Below are positions 1-7,786 of a stretch of DNA of 64,000 nucleotides, in pieces. Numbering within the stretch: position 1 is the stretch's first letter; each line of letters starts with the position of its first letter. Below the pieces are notes generated by a model that had not been told where the DNA came from, made no database searches, and was given only the letters and a program-made list of their open reading frames with translations. The DNA comes from Paracidovorax valerianellae (GTDB taxonomy: Bacteria > Pseudomonadota > Gammaproteobacteria > Burkholderiales > Burkholderiaceae_C), in the NCBI RefSeq assembly GCF_900102625.1, contig NZ_FMZC01000018.1:19916-83915 (forward strand), written 5' to 3'. Made by a program: the position numbers and the translations under genes.

Positions 1-581
1 TCCTTGTACATGTTCTGCCCGATGGGCTCGAGGCCCGCCGGGTTGATGAAGTTCGCCATGGCGATGCTGCCCAGTTGCTGGGGCGCCGTGGAGCCTGGCA
101 CCGTGGCCGAGACGACGCCTTCGGTGCTGATGCTGATCGCCGTGGCATTGGCGGGCACCGTGATGCCATTGGCCACCGGCAGGCCGCTGGAGGTGACCAT
201 GCGCCCCTGCGCGTCGAGCTGGAACGAGCCGTCGCGGGTGTAGCCGATGGTGCCGTCGGGCTGGGTGATCTCGAAGAAGCCGTTGCCGTTGATCGCCACG
301 TCCAGGTTGTTGTTGGACTGCTGCAGGCTGCCCTGCGTGAAGTTGCGGCTGGTGGCGACCGTGCGCACGCCCAGGCCCAGGTGCAGGCCGGTGGGCAGCT
401 GGTTCTGCTCGGTCGTTTGCGAGCCGACCTGGCGCTGGTTCTGATAGATCAGGTCTTCGAAGACCGCGTTGTTGCGCTTGTAGCCGTTGGTCGAAACGTT
501 GGCCAGGTTGTGCGAGATGACATCCAGCTGGGTTTGCTGGGCGGACATGCCGGTCTTGGCGATCCACAGGGAATTGATCAT
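1..581 (-). CDS. flgG: Flagellar distal rod protein FlgG (partial, C-terminus outside window)
   Basis: The start codon is at 581, after an AAAGGA ribosome site, and the C-terminal part runs off the left edge. The visible 193 residues begin with the rod/hook signature (MINSLWIAKTGMSAQQ, then SHNLANVSTNGYKR), which is the conserved N-terminal helix of axial proteins, followed by a GFFEI/QPDGTIGYTRDGSF stretch typical of FlgG. FlgG polymerises into the distal rod that crosses the periplasm. It is the last visible gene of the flgB-C-D-E-F-G operon, 46 bp after flgF. Identity is very secure; only completeness is limited by the edge. Confidence 0.96.
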   Translation of the reverse strand, partial: MINSLWIAKTGMSAQQTQLDVISHNLANVSTNGYKRNNAVFEDLIYQNQRQVGSQTTEQNQLPTGLHLGLGVRTVATSRNFTQGSLQQSNNNLDVAINGNGFFEITQPDGTIGYTRDGSFQLDAQGRMVTSSGLPVANGITVPANATAISISTEGVVSATVPGSTAPQQLGSIAMANFINPAGLEPIGQNMYK

Positions 582-627
582 GGCGGTTCCTTTGGGGAGG
601 CGGTTGCGTCGTTGTCGGCGTCGGGGG

Positions 628-1368
628 TCAGCCGTTCAGGCTCAGCAGCTGGCTGGCCGACTTGTCATTGGTCTCGGCCGTCTGCAGCAGGCGCAACTGC
701 GCCTCGAACTGGCGGGAGGCGGCGATCATTCCGACCATGCTCTCCACGGCATTCACGTTGGAGCCCTCCAGGGCGCCCGAAAGCAGGCGCGCGTTGGGGT
801 CGCTGGGCATGGGATCGCCAGAGGTGGTGCGGAACAGGGCGTCGTCGCCGCGCTTGAGCGGGTCTTCCAGGTTGGGCGTGGCCAGCTTCAGGCGCCCCAC
901 GGCCGCGGGCCGCTGCGTGCCCACCTTGGCGGTGATGGTGCCGTCCGAGCCCAGCGCGATCTCGGCGCCCTGGGGCACGTCGATGGGGCCGCCGCCGTCC
1001 GAGAGCACGGTCAGGCCGTTGCTCGTGAGCAGTTGGCCCGTGGCCGAGACTTCCAGGCTGCCGTTGCGGGTATAGGCCTCGGTGCCGTCAAGCCCCTGCA
1101 CCGCGAACCAGGCATTGCCCACCGCCATGGCATCGAGATTGCGGCCCGTGCGCTGCACCGGGCCGGATGCTTCAGAGTGGCCGGAGGTCGCCTCCAGCGC
1201 GAACACGCGGGTCTTGGCGCCGTCGCCCTGCACCGGCACGGCGCGAAAGGTGGACATCTCCGCCCGGAAGCCGTTCGTGGAGGCGTTGGCCAGGTTGTTG
1301 GACAGCACCGACTGCCGCTGTGCGGCGGCGTTGGCGCCCGTCATCGAGGTATAGATGAGGTGGTCCAT
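628..1368 (-). CDS. flgF: Flagellar proximal rod protein FlgF
   Basis: A 246-residue axial protein, the usual FlgF length. The N-terminus (MDHLIYTSMTGANAA, then NNLANASTNGFRAE) and the C-terminal coiled helix (VESMVGMIAASRQFEAQLR) are the two conserved ends that pair in rod polymers. FlgF forms part of the proximal rod, assembled after FlgB and FlgC by the flagellar export apparatus, so it has no cleavable signal peptide. It lies between flgE and flgG in the standard order and on the same strand, consistent with one transcript. Confidence 0.96.
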   Translation of the reverse strand: MDHLIYTSMTGANAAAQRQSVLSNNLANASTNGFRAEMSTFRAVPVQGDGAKTRVFALEATSGHSEASGPVQRTGRNLDAMAVGNAWFAVQGLDGTEAYTRNGSLEVSATGQLLTSNGLTVLSDGGGPIDVPQGAEIALGSDGTITAKVGTQRPAAVGRLKLATPNLEDPLKRGDDALFRTTSGDPMPSDPNARLLSGALEGSNVNAVESMVGMIAASRQFEAQLRLLQTAETNDKSASQLLSLNG

Positions 1369-1426
1369 GGTGGGTCTCGCGCAGGCGTTTCAGTCGGTGG
1401 TGGCAGGGGGCGGCGTCAGGGGCGGA

Positions 1427-2704
1427 TCAACGCAGGTTGACCAGCGTGGACATCACCTGGTCCTGCGTCTTGATGGTCTGCGCGTTGGCCTGGTAGGCGC
1501 GCTGCGCCGTCATCATGTTCACGAGCTCGGCCGTCAGGTCGACGTTGGAATCTTCCAGCGCACCCGAGCGCAGGGCGCCGAACTTGCCGTCGGTGGGCGA
1601 GCCCATCACGGCCTGGCCGGACTCGAACGTTTCGGCCCAGTTGTTGTTGCCGATGGAGGCCAGGCCCTGCGTGTTGCGGAAGCTGGCCAGCGCGAGCTGT
1701 CCCTCGGCGCGGGTGACGCCGTTGGAGTAGCGCGTCATCACCATGCCGTTGTTTTCGATGTTGATGCCCGTCAGCTCGCCGGCGGTGTAGCCGTCCTGCG
1801 ACAGGTCGGACACGGCGAACTTGGTGCCGAACTGCGTCACGTCGTCGAGCTTCACGTTCACGCTGTAGTCGGTGAGGTTGTTCGGGTTCGGCGGCGAGGG
1901 CGAGACCGTGAGCGGCAGCTGAAAGCCGGTGGCGGGCGGCGTCGCGGCAGGCGCGGTGATCTTGCCGTTGTTGTCGAACGTGATCTGGCCGACGGCCGTG
2001 GCCACCACGGGTGGCGTGGCGGTGGGGTCGTCCAGCTTGTCGTACACGTCCCAGGTGTTGGCGCCGTTCTTCTGGAAGTACAGGCTCACCGGCTTGGCGA
2101 CGCCCTGGCTGTCATAGACGTTGATCGAAGTGCCGTAGGTGGCGCGCGGCGTGGCGGGCACGGGCGGCGTGGCGGTCGAATCGCCGGCGGCGTCCGGTGC
2201 GCGAGCATCCAGGTTGAACGACGCGGTGATCGACGTCGTCTGCTTGGCCGGGATCGGCTGGGACGTCGGGAAGGTGAGCGGTGCGGCGTTGCTCGACGAA
2301 CGCAGGCCCGTGGCCGGGTCCACCGCGTAGCCCATCACCCTGGCGCCGCTGTTGGTGATCACGTTGCCCAGGTCGTCGAGCTTGAAGTTGCCGGCGCGGG
2401 TGTAGGCATTGGTGCCATCGGGCTGCTGCAGCTTGAAGAAGCCGTCGCCGTTGATCGCCACGTCCAGGCTGTTGCCGGTGATCGACAGGTTGCCCTGGTT
2501 GAACTGCTGCGCCACGTCGGCGGTTTCCACGCCGATGCCGGCGTTGGTCCCACCGGCGGAGCCGATGGCGGAGGCCACCATTTCAGCGAACTCGGCGCGG
2601 GAGGCCTTGAAGCCTACCGTGTTGGAGTTGGCGATGTTGTGGCCGATCACGTCCAGATTCTTGCTGGCGGCGTTGAGGCCGGACAGGCCTTGCTGAAAGC
2701 TCAT
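1427..2704 (-). CDS. flgE: Flagellar hook protein FlgE
   Basis: A 425-residue hook subunit. It starts MSFQQGLSGLNAASKNLDVIGHN and ends in the conserved helix LVNMMTAQRAYQANAQTIKT, with a Thr/Pro/Ala-rich variable domain in between (around residues 130-270) that would face outward on the hook. FlgE builds the universal joint between rod and filament. Its polymerisation is capped by FlgD and its length set by FliK, both encoded in this window. A purine-rich ribosome site lies just upstream of 2704. It is separated from flgD by 74 bp. Confidence 0.97.
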   Translation of the reverse strand: MSFQQGLSGLNAASKNLDVIGHNIANSNTVGFKASRAEFAEMVASAIGSAGGTNAGIGVETADVAQQFNQGNLSITGNSLDVAINGDGFFKLQQPDGTNAYTRAGNFKLDDLGNVITNSGARVMGYAVDPATGLRSSSNAAPLTFPTSQPIPAKQTTSITASFNLDARAPDAAGDSTATPPVPATPRATYGTSINVYDSQGVAKPVSLYFQKNGANTWDVYDKLDDPTATPPVVATAVGQITFDNNGKITAPAATPPATGFQLPLTVSPSPPNPNNLTDYSVNVKLDDVTQFGTKFAVSDLSQDGYTAGELTGINIENNGMVMTRYSNGVTRAEGQLALASFRNTQGLASIGNNNWAETFESGQAVMGSPTDGKFGALRSGALEDSNVDLTAELVNMMTAQRAYQANAQTIKTQDQVMSTLVNLR

Positions 2705-2778
2705 GGTGTTCTCCTGAAAGGAAGAAGAAAGCGCGTGGAAAAGGGGAAGGCGGGGGAGGGGCGATCAGAGCGTGCCGG

Positions 2779-3432
2779 TCAGAGCACGGCGCGGATCTGG
2801 TTGTAGTTGACGGTGCTGCCGGTATCCAGGTCGAGCGTGAGCGCGCCGCTGCTGGAACCCGTTCCCACCACCTTGGCCTGCATGAGCGCGGTGGATTGCA
2901 CCGTGCCGTCCTTGGTCGATGCGACCACGCGGAACTGCAGGTCGCTCTTGTTGCCGGCGTACTTGCTGGCATCGAATTCAAAATCGTGGCGGCCCTTGTC
3001 CTGCGCGCCCATGTCCACGGTGCCCACCACGGCGCCGCCGGGGGTGACGACCTCGACCTTGGTGCTGGTGGCCGCGCCGGCCAGTTCGAAGTAGCCCTTG
3101 CCCGTGCCTTCGGTGAAGGTCATCTTGGAGCCTTCGGCCAGCACCGAGCGGCCGATCATGGCGGTGCCCTGCAGCGTCTGCATGGTGGAGAACTGCTCGG
3201 CCATGGTCTGCATGGTGAGGTTCAGCGTCTGGATGCCGGTAACGGTGTTGATCTGCGCCATCTGCGACGTCATCTGCGCGTTGTCCATCGGATTCATCGG
3301 ATCCTGGTTGTTCAACTGCGCGACCAGCAGCTTCAGGAAGCGGTCCTGCGCGGCATTGGGGTCGGTGGCCGAGTTGGCGCTGGTGCCCGACGAATTCACG
3401 GTGGCGGTGGAGCCGATGGGATTGAGGATCAT
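2779..3432 (-). CDS. flgD: Hook assembly cap protein FlgD
   Basis: A 217-residue hook-capping scaffold. The conserved N-terminal block (QDRFLKLLVAQLNNQDPMNP) and the following Met/Gln/Thr-rich helix are diagnostic of FlgD, and the C-terminal half (FEFDASKYAGNKSDLQF) matches the FlgD Ig/Tudor-like domain. It caps the growing hook and is discarded afterwards. It sits between flgC and flgE, 20 bp after flgC. Confidence 0.96.
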   Translation of the reverse strand: MILNPIGSTATVNSSGTSANSATDPNAAQDRFLKLLVAQLNNQDPMNPMDNAQMTSQMAQINTVTGIQTLNLTMQTMAEQFSTMQTLQGTAMIGRSVLAEGSKMTFTEGTGKGYFELAGAATSTKVEVVTPGGAVVGTVDMGAQDKGRHDFEFDASKYAGNKSDLQFRVVASTKDGTVQSTALMQAKVVGTGSSSGALTLDLDTGSTVNYNQIRAVL

Positions 3433-3452
3433 GGCGAGGGTCTTCCCGAAAG

Positions 3453-3857
3453 TTACTGGCCCATCTGCAGGGTCTTGAGGAGCAGCGACTTGGCCGTGTT
3501 CATGACCTCGACGTTGTTCTGATAGGAGCGCGAGGCGGAGATCATGTTGACCATCTCCTCCACCGCGTTCACGTTGGAATGGGTGACGTAGCCCTCCGCA
3601 TCGGCGGAAGGGTGGCTCGGGTCGTGCACCCGCTTGCCCGGCGCGTTGCTTTCGCTGATGGCGCTCACCCGCACGCCGGAGGAGCTTTCCGCGCCCATGG
3701 GTGTGGTCTGGAACACCACCTGGCGTGCCTTGTAGGCCTGGCCGTCCGGGCCGGCCACGGCTTCGACGTTGGCCAGATTGCTGGCCACGACGTTCAGCCG
3801 CTGCGACTGCGCGCTGATGGCGCTGCCCGAGACACTGAAGATGGAGAACATGGACAT
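3453..3857 (-). CDS. flgC: Flagellar proximal rod protein FlgC
   Basis: A 134-residue rod protein of normal length. It starts MSMFSIFSVSGSAISAQSQ with NVVASNLANVEA, and ends with the conserved axial helix (VEEMVNMISASRSYQNN). It assembles with FlgB and FlgF in the proximal rod. Second gene of the flgB operon. Confidence 0.96.
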   Translation of the reverse strand: MSMFSIFSVSGSAISAQSQRLNVVASNLANVEAVAGPDGQAYKARQVVFQTTPMGAESSSGVRVSAISESNAPGKRVHDPSHPSADAEGYVTHSNVNAVEEMVNMISASRSYQNNVEVMNTAKSLLLKTLQMGQ

Positions 3858-3896
3858 GGCGGTTTTCGCTTTCCGTGGATCTGGGCCTGGCGTCGC

Positions 3897-4355
3897 TTAC
3901 TGGCCTTGAATGGCGCTCAGCATCGTCTTGGCGTTGCCGTTGATGAACCGCAGCGTGGCTTCGTAGCGCACCGCGTTGTCCACGAAGGCGGCCCGCTCGC
4001 GGTCCAGGTCCACCGTGTTGTTGTCCAGGTTGGGCTGGGTCTGCACCGAATAGCCCAGCGTGCTGCCCGATCCCATGCCCGTCGTGGCGGCCGGCAGCGG
4101 AATGTGGCGCGGGTCGGTGGCGCTTTGCTGGCGCTGGCCGGTGGCGAGCGACATGCTGGAACCCGATCCGGTGCTCAGGGTGGTCGAGCTGCCGCCGGTC
4201 GCGTCGCGCATGGCATCGGCAAAATTGAAGTCGCGGGCCACATAGCCGGGCGTGTCGGCGTTGGCGATGTTGCTGGCGATGGCACGCTGGCGCTCGGCAC
4301 GCAGCAAAAGCGCGTTACCGTGAAAATCCAGCTTTTCGGTCATCTTGTTCAGCAT
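3897..4355 (-). CDS. flgB: Flagellar proximal rod protein FlgB
   Basis: A 152-residue FlgB, first gene of the minus-strand rod/hook operon. The N-terminal axial motif (RQRAIASNIANADTPGYVARDFNF) and the C-terminal motif (VRYEATLRFINGNAKTMLSAI) are conserved in FlgB. The middle carries a Ser/Gly/Thr-rich insert (about residues 55-90), common in betaproteobacterial FlgB. The upstream gap is shared with the divergent flgA and contains the TCTAAAGCGCGAA element described separately. Confidence 0.95.
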   Translation of the reverse strand: MLNKMTEKLDFHGNALLLRAERQRAIASNIANADTPGYVARDFNFADAMRDATGGSSTTLSTGSGSSMSLATGQRQQSATDPRHIPLPAATTGMGSGSTLGYSVQTQPNLDNNTVDLDRERAAFVDNAVRYEATLRFINGNAKTMLSAIQGQ

Positions 4356-4438
4356 GTCAGCCTCGCACAGCGGTGGGTTCCTGGCCGGAGGACAACGGTG
4401 TTCCGGCGTGGGTTCGATTATGGAAATGGGCCGGTTTT

Positions 4439-4451
4439 TCTAAAGCGCGAA
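4439..4451. promoter_or_regulatory. Shared flagellar upstream element TCTAAAGCGCGAA (flgB/flgA copy)
   Basis: A 13-nt sequence that occurs identically at 12592-12604 upstream of flhB. Both copies have the same orientation relative to a minus-strand flagellar operon start (about 84 and 49 bp upstream of the start codons). On the minus strand of this copy a CATAAT box follows about 20 bp downstream, which could serve as a -10. I infer a binding site or -35 region for early flagellar genes; which protein uses it is not shown by the sequence. Confidence 0.45.
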
Positions 4452-4569
4452 GAACGCGGCGATTGGCGCGCAGTTCGGTGCTTCGTCCGCGCCCCGCGGC
4501 CCTAAAGTGCCAGGGGTCGAATGGCCTTCCCTGCGGGATGGAGCATTCGCCGCCACAGGAGGCCTCCCC

Positions 4570-5328
4570 ATGTCACGTCACACCGCTCACCGATCTTTCA
4601 CCGCACTGCCACTGGTCCGCATGGCCGCATTGGCGGCTGCTCTGGCCCTGCCCGCCGCAGCGCTGCGGGCGCAGGCCGTGGCCGAACCGTCGGCGGATCT
4701 GGGCGGCATCACCCAGCGCTGGCTGGACGATGCGCTGCAGCGCGGCCAGTCCGGCACGGCCAACATGCCGCTGCGCATGGAAGTGAGCGTGGGCGCCCTC
4801 GATTCCCGGCTTCGCCTGGCGCCCTGCGCCCGGGTGGAACCCTACCTGCCCGCCGGTTCGCGCCTGTGGGGTCGCACCCGCCTGGGGCTGCGCTGTGTCG
4901 ATGGCGCCACGGCCTGGAACGTGTTCCTGCCGGTCACCATCAAGGCCTATGGCCCCGCCTGGGTGCTGACGGGCAACGTGGCGTCCGGCGCCGTGCTCAC
5001 GGCCGCCGACGCGACCGAGGCTGAAGTCGACTGGGCGGCTGAAACCACCGCCATCGTGGCCAATCCAGAAAGCTGGGTCGGCATGGTGGCTTCGCGCCAG
5101 CTCATGGCCGGCCAGGCCGTGCGCCAGCACATGGTCAAGGCACCCACCCTGTTCAAGGCAGGGGCGGCCGTGCGGGTCGTCGCGCAGGGGAAGGGCTATT
5201 CGGTAACATCCGCAGGCCAGGCGATCACCGCCGGCGCCGTGGGTGAGACTGTGCGCATCCGTATGGAGAATGGCCGCGTCGTCGCCGGTGTTGTGTCTGA
5301 AAATGGAACAGTAGAGATCACTTTGTAG
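4570..5328 (+). CDS. flgA: P-ring assembly chaperone FlgA
   Basis: I chose the ATG at 4570 because AGGAGG (4557-4562) lies 7 nt before it; upstream in-frame starts lack this. The 252-residue product begins with a signal peptide (MSRHTAHRS, hydrophobic run LAAALALPAAALRAQA), so it is exported to the periplasm by Sec. The C-terminal SAF-like domain (VASRQLMAGQAVRQHMVK, and VRVVAQGKGYSVTSAGQA) is typical of FlgA, which helps FlgI form the P-ring. Divergent from flgB and followed by flgM. Confidence 0.93.
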   Translation: MSRHTAHRSFTALPLVRMAALAAALALPAAALRAQAVAEPSADLGGITQRWLDDALQRGQSGTANMPLRMEVSVGALDSRLRLAPCARVEPYLPAGSRLWGRTRLGLRCVDGATAWNVFLPVTIKAYGPAWVLTGNVASGAVLTAADATEAEVDWAAETTAIVANPESWVGMVASRQLMAGQAVRQHMVKAPTLFKAGAAVRVVAQGKGYSVTSAGQAITAGAVGETVRIRMENGRVVAGVVSENGTVEITL

Positions 5329-5350
5329 GCGATGGGGGCCAAGAAAAGCC

Positions 5351-5377
5351 TAAAGTCGCCGCGGAAGTGGTCGAAAA
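5351..5377 (+). promoter_or_regulatory. Sigma-28 (FliA) promoter of flgM
   Basis: TAAAGTCG at 5351-5358, an 11-nt spacer, then GTCGAAAA at 5370-5377. This matches the FliA consensus TAAAGTTT-N11-GCCGATAA at most positions and sits 42 bp before the flgM start. It would let FlgM be made under the sigma factor it inhibits, as known for enteric flgM. Confidence 0.6.
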
Positions 5378-5419
5378 CATTGCTACTGTGCCCCACATCG
5401 AGCGGGGTGGGAGAGAGCG

Positions 5420-5755
5420 ATGAAGATAGGTCAGAACCCAGAAGTTGCCAATGCAGTGTCGCAAGCCGCCACTGCCGCCAAGCAGGCCAAGGCCCCTGCG
5501 GCTGCCGCCGAAACGGCCGCCAAGACCGCCGCGCCGGCCGCTGCCGTGGCTGCTGGCGTGCCCGTCACGTTTTCCAACGCGGCCCGCGCCCTGGATGCCA
5601 ACAGCCGCGCCAGCACCGATTTCGATGCCAACAAGGTGAAGGCCGTGCGTGCCGCCATCGAAAAGGGCACGTTCACGGTGGACGCCGATGCGATCGCGGA
5701 CAAGCTGCTGTCCAATGCGCAGGAAATCATTTCCCACAACAGCAACAGCCATTGA
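5420..5755 (+). CDS. flgM: Anti-sigma-28 factor FlgM
   Basis: A 111-residue protein with a long Ala/Lys-rich, probably disordered N-terminal half and a conserved C-terminal half (VKAVRAAIEKGTFTVDADAIADKLL) that is the FliA-binding region of the FlgM family. FlgM holds FliA inactive until it is exported through the finished hook. GAGAG just upstream of the ATG is a plausible ribosome site. It lies between flgA and flgN, and its target FliA is encoded convergently at 6271-6987. Confidence 0.93.
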   Translation: MKIGQNPEVANAVSQAATAAKQAKAPAAAAETAAKTAAPAAAVAAGVPVTFSNAARALDANSRASTDFDANKVKAVRAAIEKGTFTVDADAIADKLLSNAQEIISHNSNSH

Positions 5756-5795
5756 TCCCGGTTTCCTGCGGGGTTGATCGGCACAGGATCCACCC

Positions 5796-6158
5796 ATGCA
5801 ACTCGAAACCACGCTCTCCGAAGTCGAATCCCGTCTGAAAGACGTCGGCGCGGCCCTGCTGGCCACCGACGCGCTCGCGGTGGAACGCACCGCCCCCCTG
5901 CTGCGCCAGGCAGCCCTCGATCTGTCCAATGCGCTCCAGAAAATCGCCCGCCCGGCGGAACTGCCGGCCGACCTCCAGCGCCGTATTAAGGCCATCCGCA
6001 CCCAATTGATCCAGCAGCGCGAACATCTGGCGCGCCTGACCGCCCTGACCGAGCGCCAGGTGGCGACCGTGTTGCCGCCCCAGGAAGCCTCCACCTACGG
6101 AAACGGTGCGCCAGGGCGTTCGGGCGGCGCGGCCCGCATCTACCGCTCGCAGGGCTGA
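5796..6158 (+). CDS. flgN: Flagellar export chaperone FlgN
   Basis: A 120-residue, largely helical protein directly after flgM, the standard flgA-flgM-flgN order. The leucine-rich heptads (LRQAALDLSNALQKIARP, LIQQREHLARLTALTERQ) fit the coiled-coil FlgN fold. FlgN escorts the hook-filament junction proteins FlgK and FlgL, which are not in this window. Family sequence conservation is low, so the call rests on context and size as well as sequence. Confidence 0.85.
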   Translation: MQLETTLSEVESRLKDVGAALLATDALAVERTAPLLRQAALDLSNALQKIARPAELPADLQRRIKAIRTQLIQQREHLARLTALTERQVATVLPPQEASTYGNGAPGRSGGAARIYRSQG

Positions 6159-6176
6159 TCGGCGACCCCGATCCCA

Positions 6177-6216
6177 AAAACAAAAACGCCGCACATCGAT
6201 GCGGCGTTTTTGTTTT
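6177..6216. terminator. Bidirectional rho-independent terminator between flgN and fliA
   Basis: A perfect 17-bp inverted repeat (6177-6193 with 6200-6216) around a 6-nt loop. The GC core GCCGCA/TGCGGC is flanked by A-rich and T-rich arms on either side, so it gives a U-tract in both directions. It serves the converging flgAMN and flhB-fliA transcripts. Confidence 0.92.
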
Positions 6217-6270
6217 GGAAGGGGATGAAGCAACTCAGAAAGAGTGCCCCGCCCGACGGTTGTGCGTCGG

Positions 6271-6987
6271 CTAATGGCTGCGCATCTTGGCCCGAAGGCG
6301 CGCGATCGACTGGCTGTGCAGCTGGCAGATGCGCGATTCGGTCACCCCGAGCACCGCAGCAATCTCTTTCAGGTTCATGTCGTGCTCGTAGTACATGCCC
6401 ATGATGTGCTGCTCGCGCTCCGGCAGGCTTTTGATGGCCGTCACCAGCGAGGCCTTGAGCCGCTGGTCGCGCAGCACGGCCATGGGATCGGCTTCGCCGT
6501 CGGCCACGTGCCGGTCGAGAAAGCTGTCGTCGCCATCGTCGCCACGCGTCATGTCTTCCAGATAGACCAGCTGCGTTCCGCGCACCTTGCCCAGCAGTGT
6601 CTGGTATTCCGCCAGGCTCAGGTCCAGTTCGGCGGCGATTTCGGATTCGAGCGGACTGCGCCCGAACTTCTGCTCCAGCCGATGGACTGCGTGTTCGATC
6701 TCCTTCTGGCTCTTGCGCGAGCTGCGGGACATCCAGTCGCCCTCGCGCAGCTCGTCGAGCATGGCGCCGCGGATGCGCTGGGTGGCGAAGGTCTCGAACT
6801 GCACGCCCTGCGCGGCTTCGTAGCGGGACAGGGCCTCGCTCAAGCCCATCATGCCCACCTGGATGAGGTCGTCCAGCTCCACGTTGGGCGGGAGCTTGGC
6901 GATCATGTGGTGCGCAATCCGGCGAACCAGCGGTACATGCTGGCGGATCAGCGCATCACGGTCGAGCTGGCCTTTGGCGGTGTACAT
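6271..6987 (-). CDS. fliA: Flagellar RNA polymerase sigma-28 factor FliA
   Basis: A 238-residue sigma factor. Region 2 (LVRRIAHHMIAKLPPNVELDDLIQVGMMGL, FETFATQRIRGAMLDELRE), region 3 and region 4 (LPEREQHIMGMYYEHDMNLKEIAAVLGVTESRICQLH, a helix-turn-helix) are all intact. It directs RNA polymerase to late flagellar genes. At least three promoters in this window (flgM, second flagellin, fliS) fit its consensus. Last gene of the flhB-flhA-flhF-flhG-like-fliA operon, 4 bp after the preceding gene. Confidence 0.97.
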   Translation of the reverse strand: MYTAKGQLDRDALIRQHVPLVRRIAHHMIAKLPPNVELDDLIQVGMMGLSEALSRYEAAQGVQFETFATQRIRGAMLDELREGDWMSRSSRKSQKEIEHAVHRLEQKFGRSPLESEIAAELDLSLAEYQTLLGKVRGTQLVYLEDMTRGDDGDDSFLDRHVADGEADPMAVLRDQRLKASLVTAIKSLPEREQHIMGMYYEHDMNLKEIAAVLGVTESRICQLHSQSIARLRAKMRSH

Positions 6988-6991
6988 CGGG

Positions 6992-7786
6992 TCAATGGCT
7001 CCGGGCGAAATGCGCAGCCGTCTCCGTCATGCCGAAGGGCTGGGTGGCTGGCATCGCGGCGCCAATGGTGCACGCGTTTTCCAGCAGTTGCAAGGCCAGC
7101 CGCTGCACGTCCTGCGAATGGTTGGCGCGCACGGTGCTGGTGAGGATGCCGCTGCCCAGGTGCCGCTCGGCGCAGCGCTGCAGGGTATGGAGCGCCGCAT
7201 GCGTCAGATCGGCCTGCGCCGGTCCGCCGGGCGGCAGGATGGAGGCCACCGAGCAGTGCACGCCGGCGTGCATCGCCAGGTGCTTGAGCTGGCGGTAGCT
7301 TTGCACCACGCTGTCCGGCCCGCCCTCGGCGATCACCAGCGGAACGGCGGCGGTGGCGCGCACCAGCGGTGCCAGCACTTCGGCGCTGGCGTACAGCACC
7401 AGGAGCGCATACGCGCGAAAGAAGGGTTGCAGGGCCTGCAGCGCGGCCGGGCCGTCGGCGGTCTGGCGCGCCAGCCGCTGCATGCCGTAGCCGGCCGGAA
7501 TCACGGCCAGCGACGAGGCCGCAGGGCCGGTTTCCAGCGGAGCGCCGTTCTGCCAGGAGGGCTCGGCCAACAAGTGAGCCAGGCCGGGAGCCTCGTCGGT
7601 CTCGCGGGCGGTACCGTCCAGCACCGCGACGGGGTAGCCCAGCCGCTGCAGGCTGGAGCACACCTGCCAGAGGGTTTCCAGCCCGTACGCCGCGTCGGGC
7701 TGCGCCACCACCGCCACGATCCGCAGATCGGACTGGGGCGTGATGCTGTGCAGGCTCGCGGCCTGGTGAAAACCGGTATCAAGCAT
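6992..7786 (-). CDS. Degenerate FlhG/MinD-like protein lacking the Walker A motif
   Basis: 264 residues between flhF and fliA, exactly where flhG (fleN, ylxH) lies in many polar flagellates. The start (LRIVAVVAQPDAAYGLETLWQVCSSLQRLGYPVAVLDG) has the outline of a ParA/MinD fold: a first strand, a helix, then a strand ending in VLDG. The deviant Walker A KGGxGKT expected between them is absent. A later AVIPAGYG segment fits the third strand. I infer a relative that has lost ATP binding, possibly a FlhF partner. Its start overlaps the end of flhF by 8 bp, suggesting coupled translation. Function is not proven by sequence. Confidence 0.6.
   Translation of the reverse strand: MLDTGFHQAASLHSITPQSDLRIVAVVAQPDAAYGLETLWQVCSSLQRLGYPVAVLDGTARETDEAPGLAHLLAEPSWQNGAPLETGPAASSLAVIPAGYGMQRLARQTADGPAALQALQPFFRAYALLVLYASAEVLAPLVRATAAVPLVIAEGGPDSVVQSYRQLKHLAMHAGVHCSVASILPPGGPAQADLTHAALHTLQRCAERHLGSGILTSTVRANHSQDVQRLALQLLENACTIGAAMPATQPFGMTETAAHFARSH

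Noticed and set aside
4502..4525. TAAAGTGC...GTCGAATG as a sigma-28 promoter for flgA
   Set aside because: The spacer is only about 5 bp, far from the required 11.
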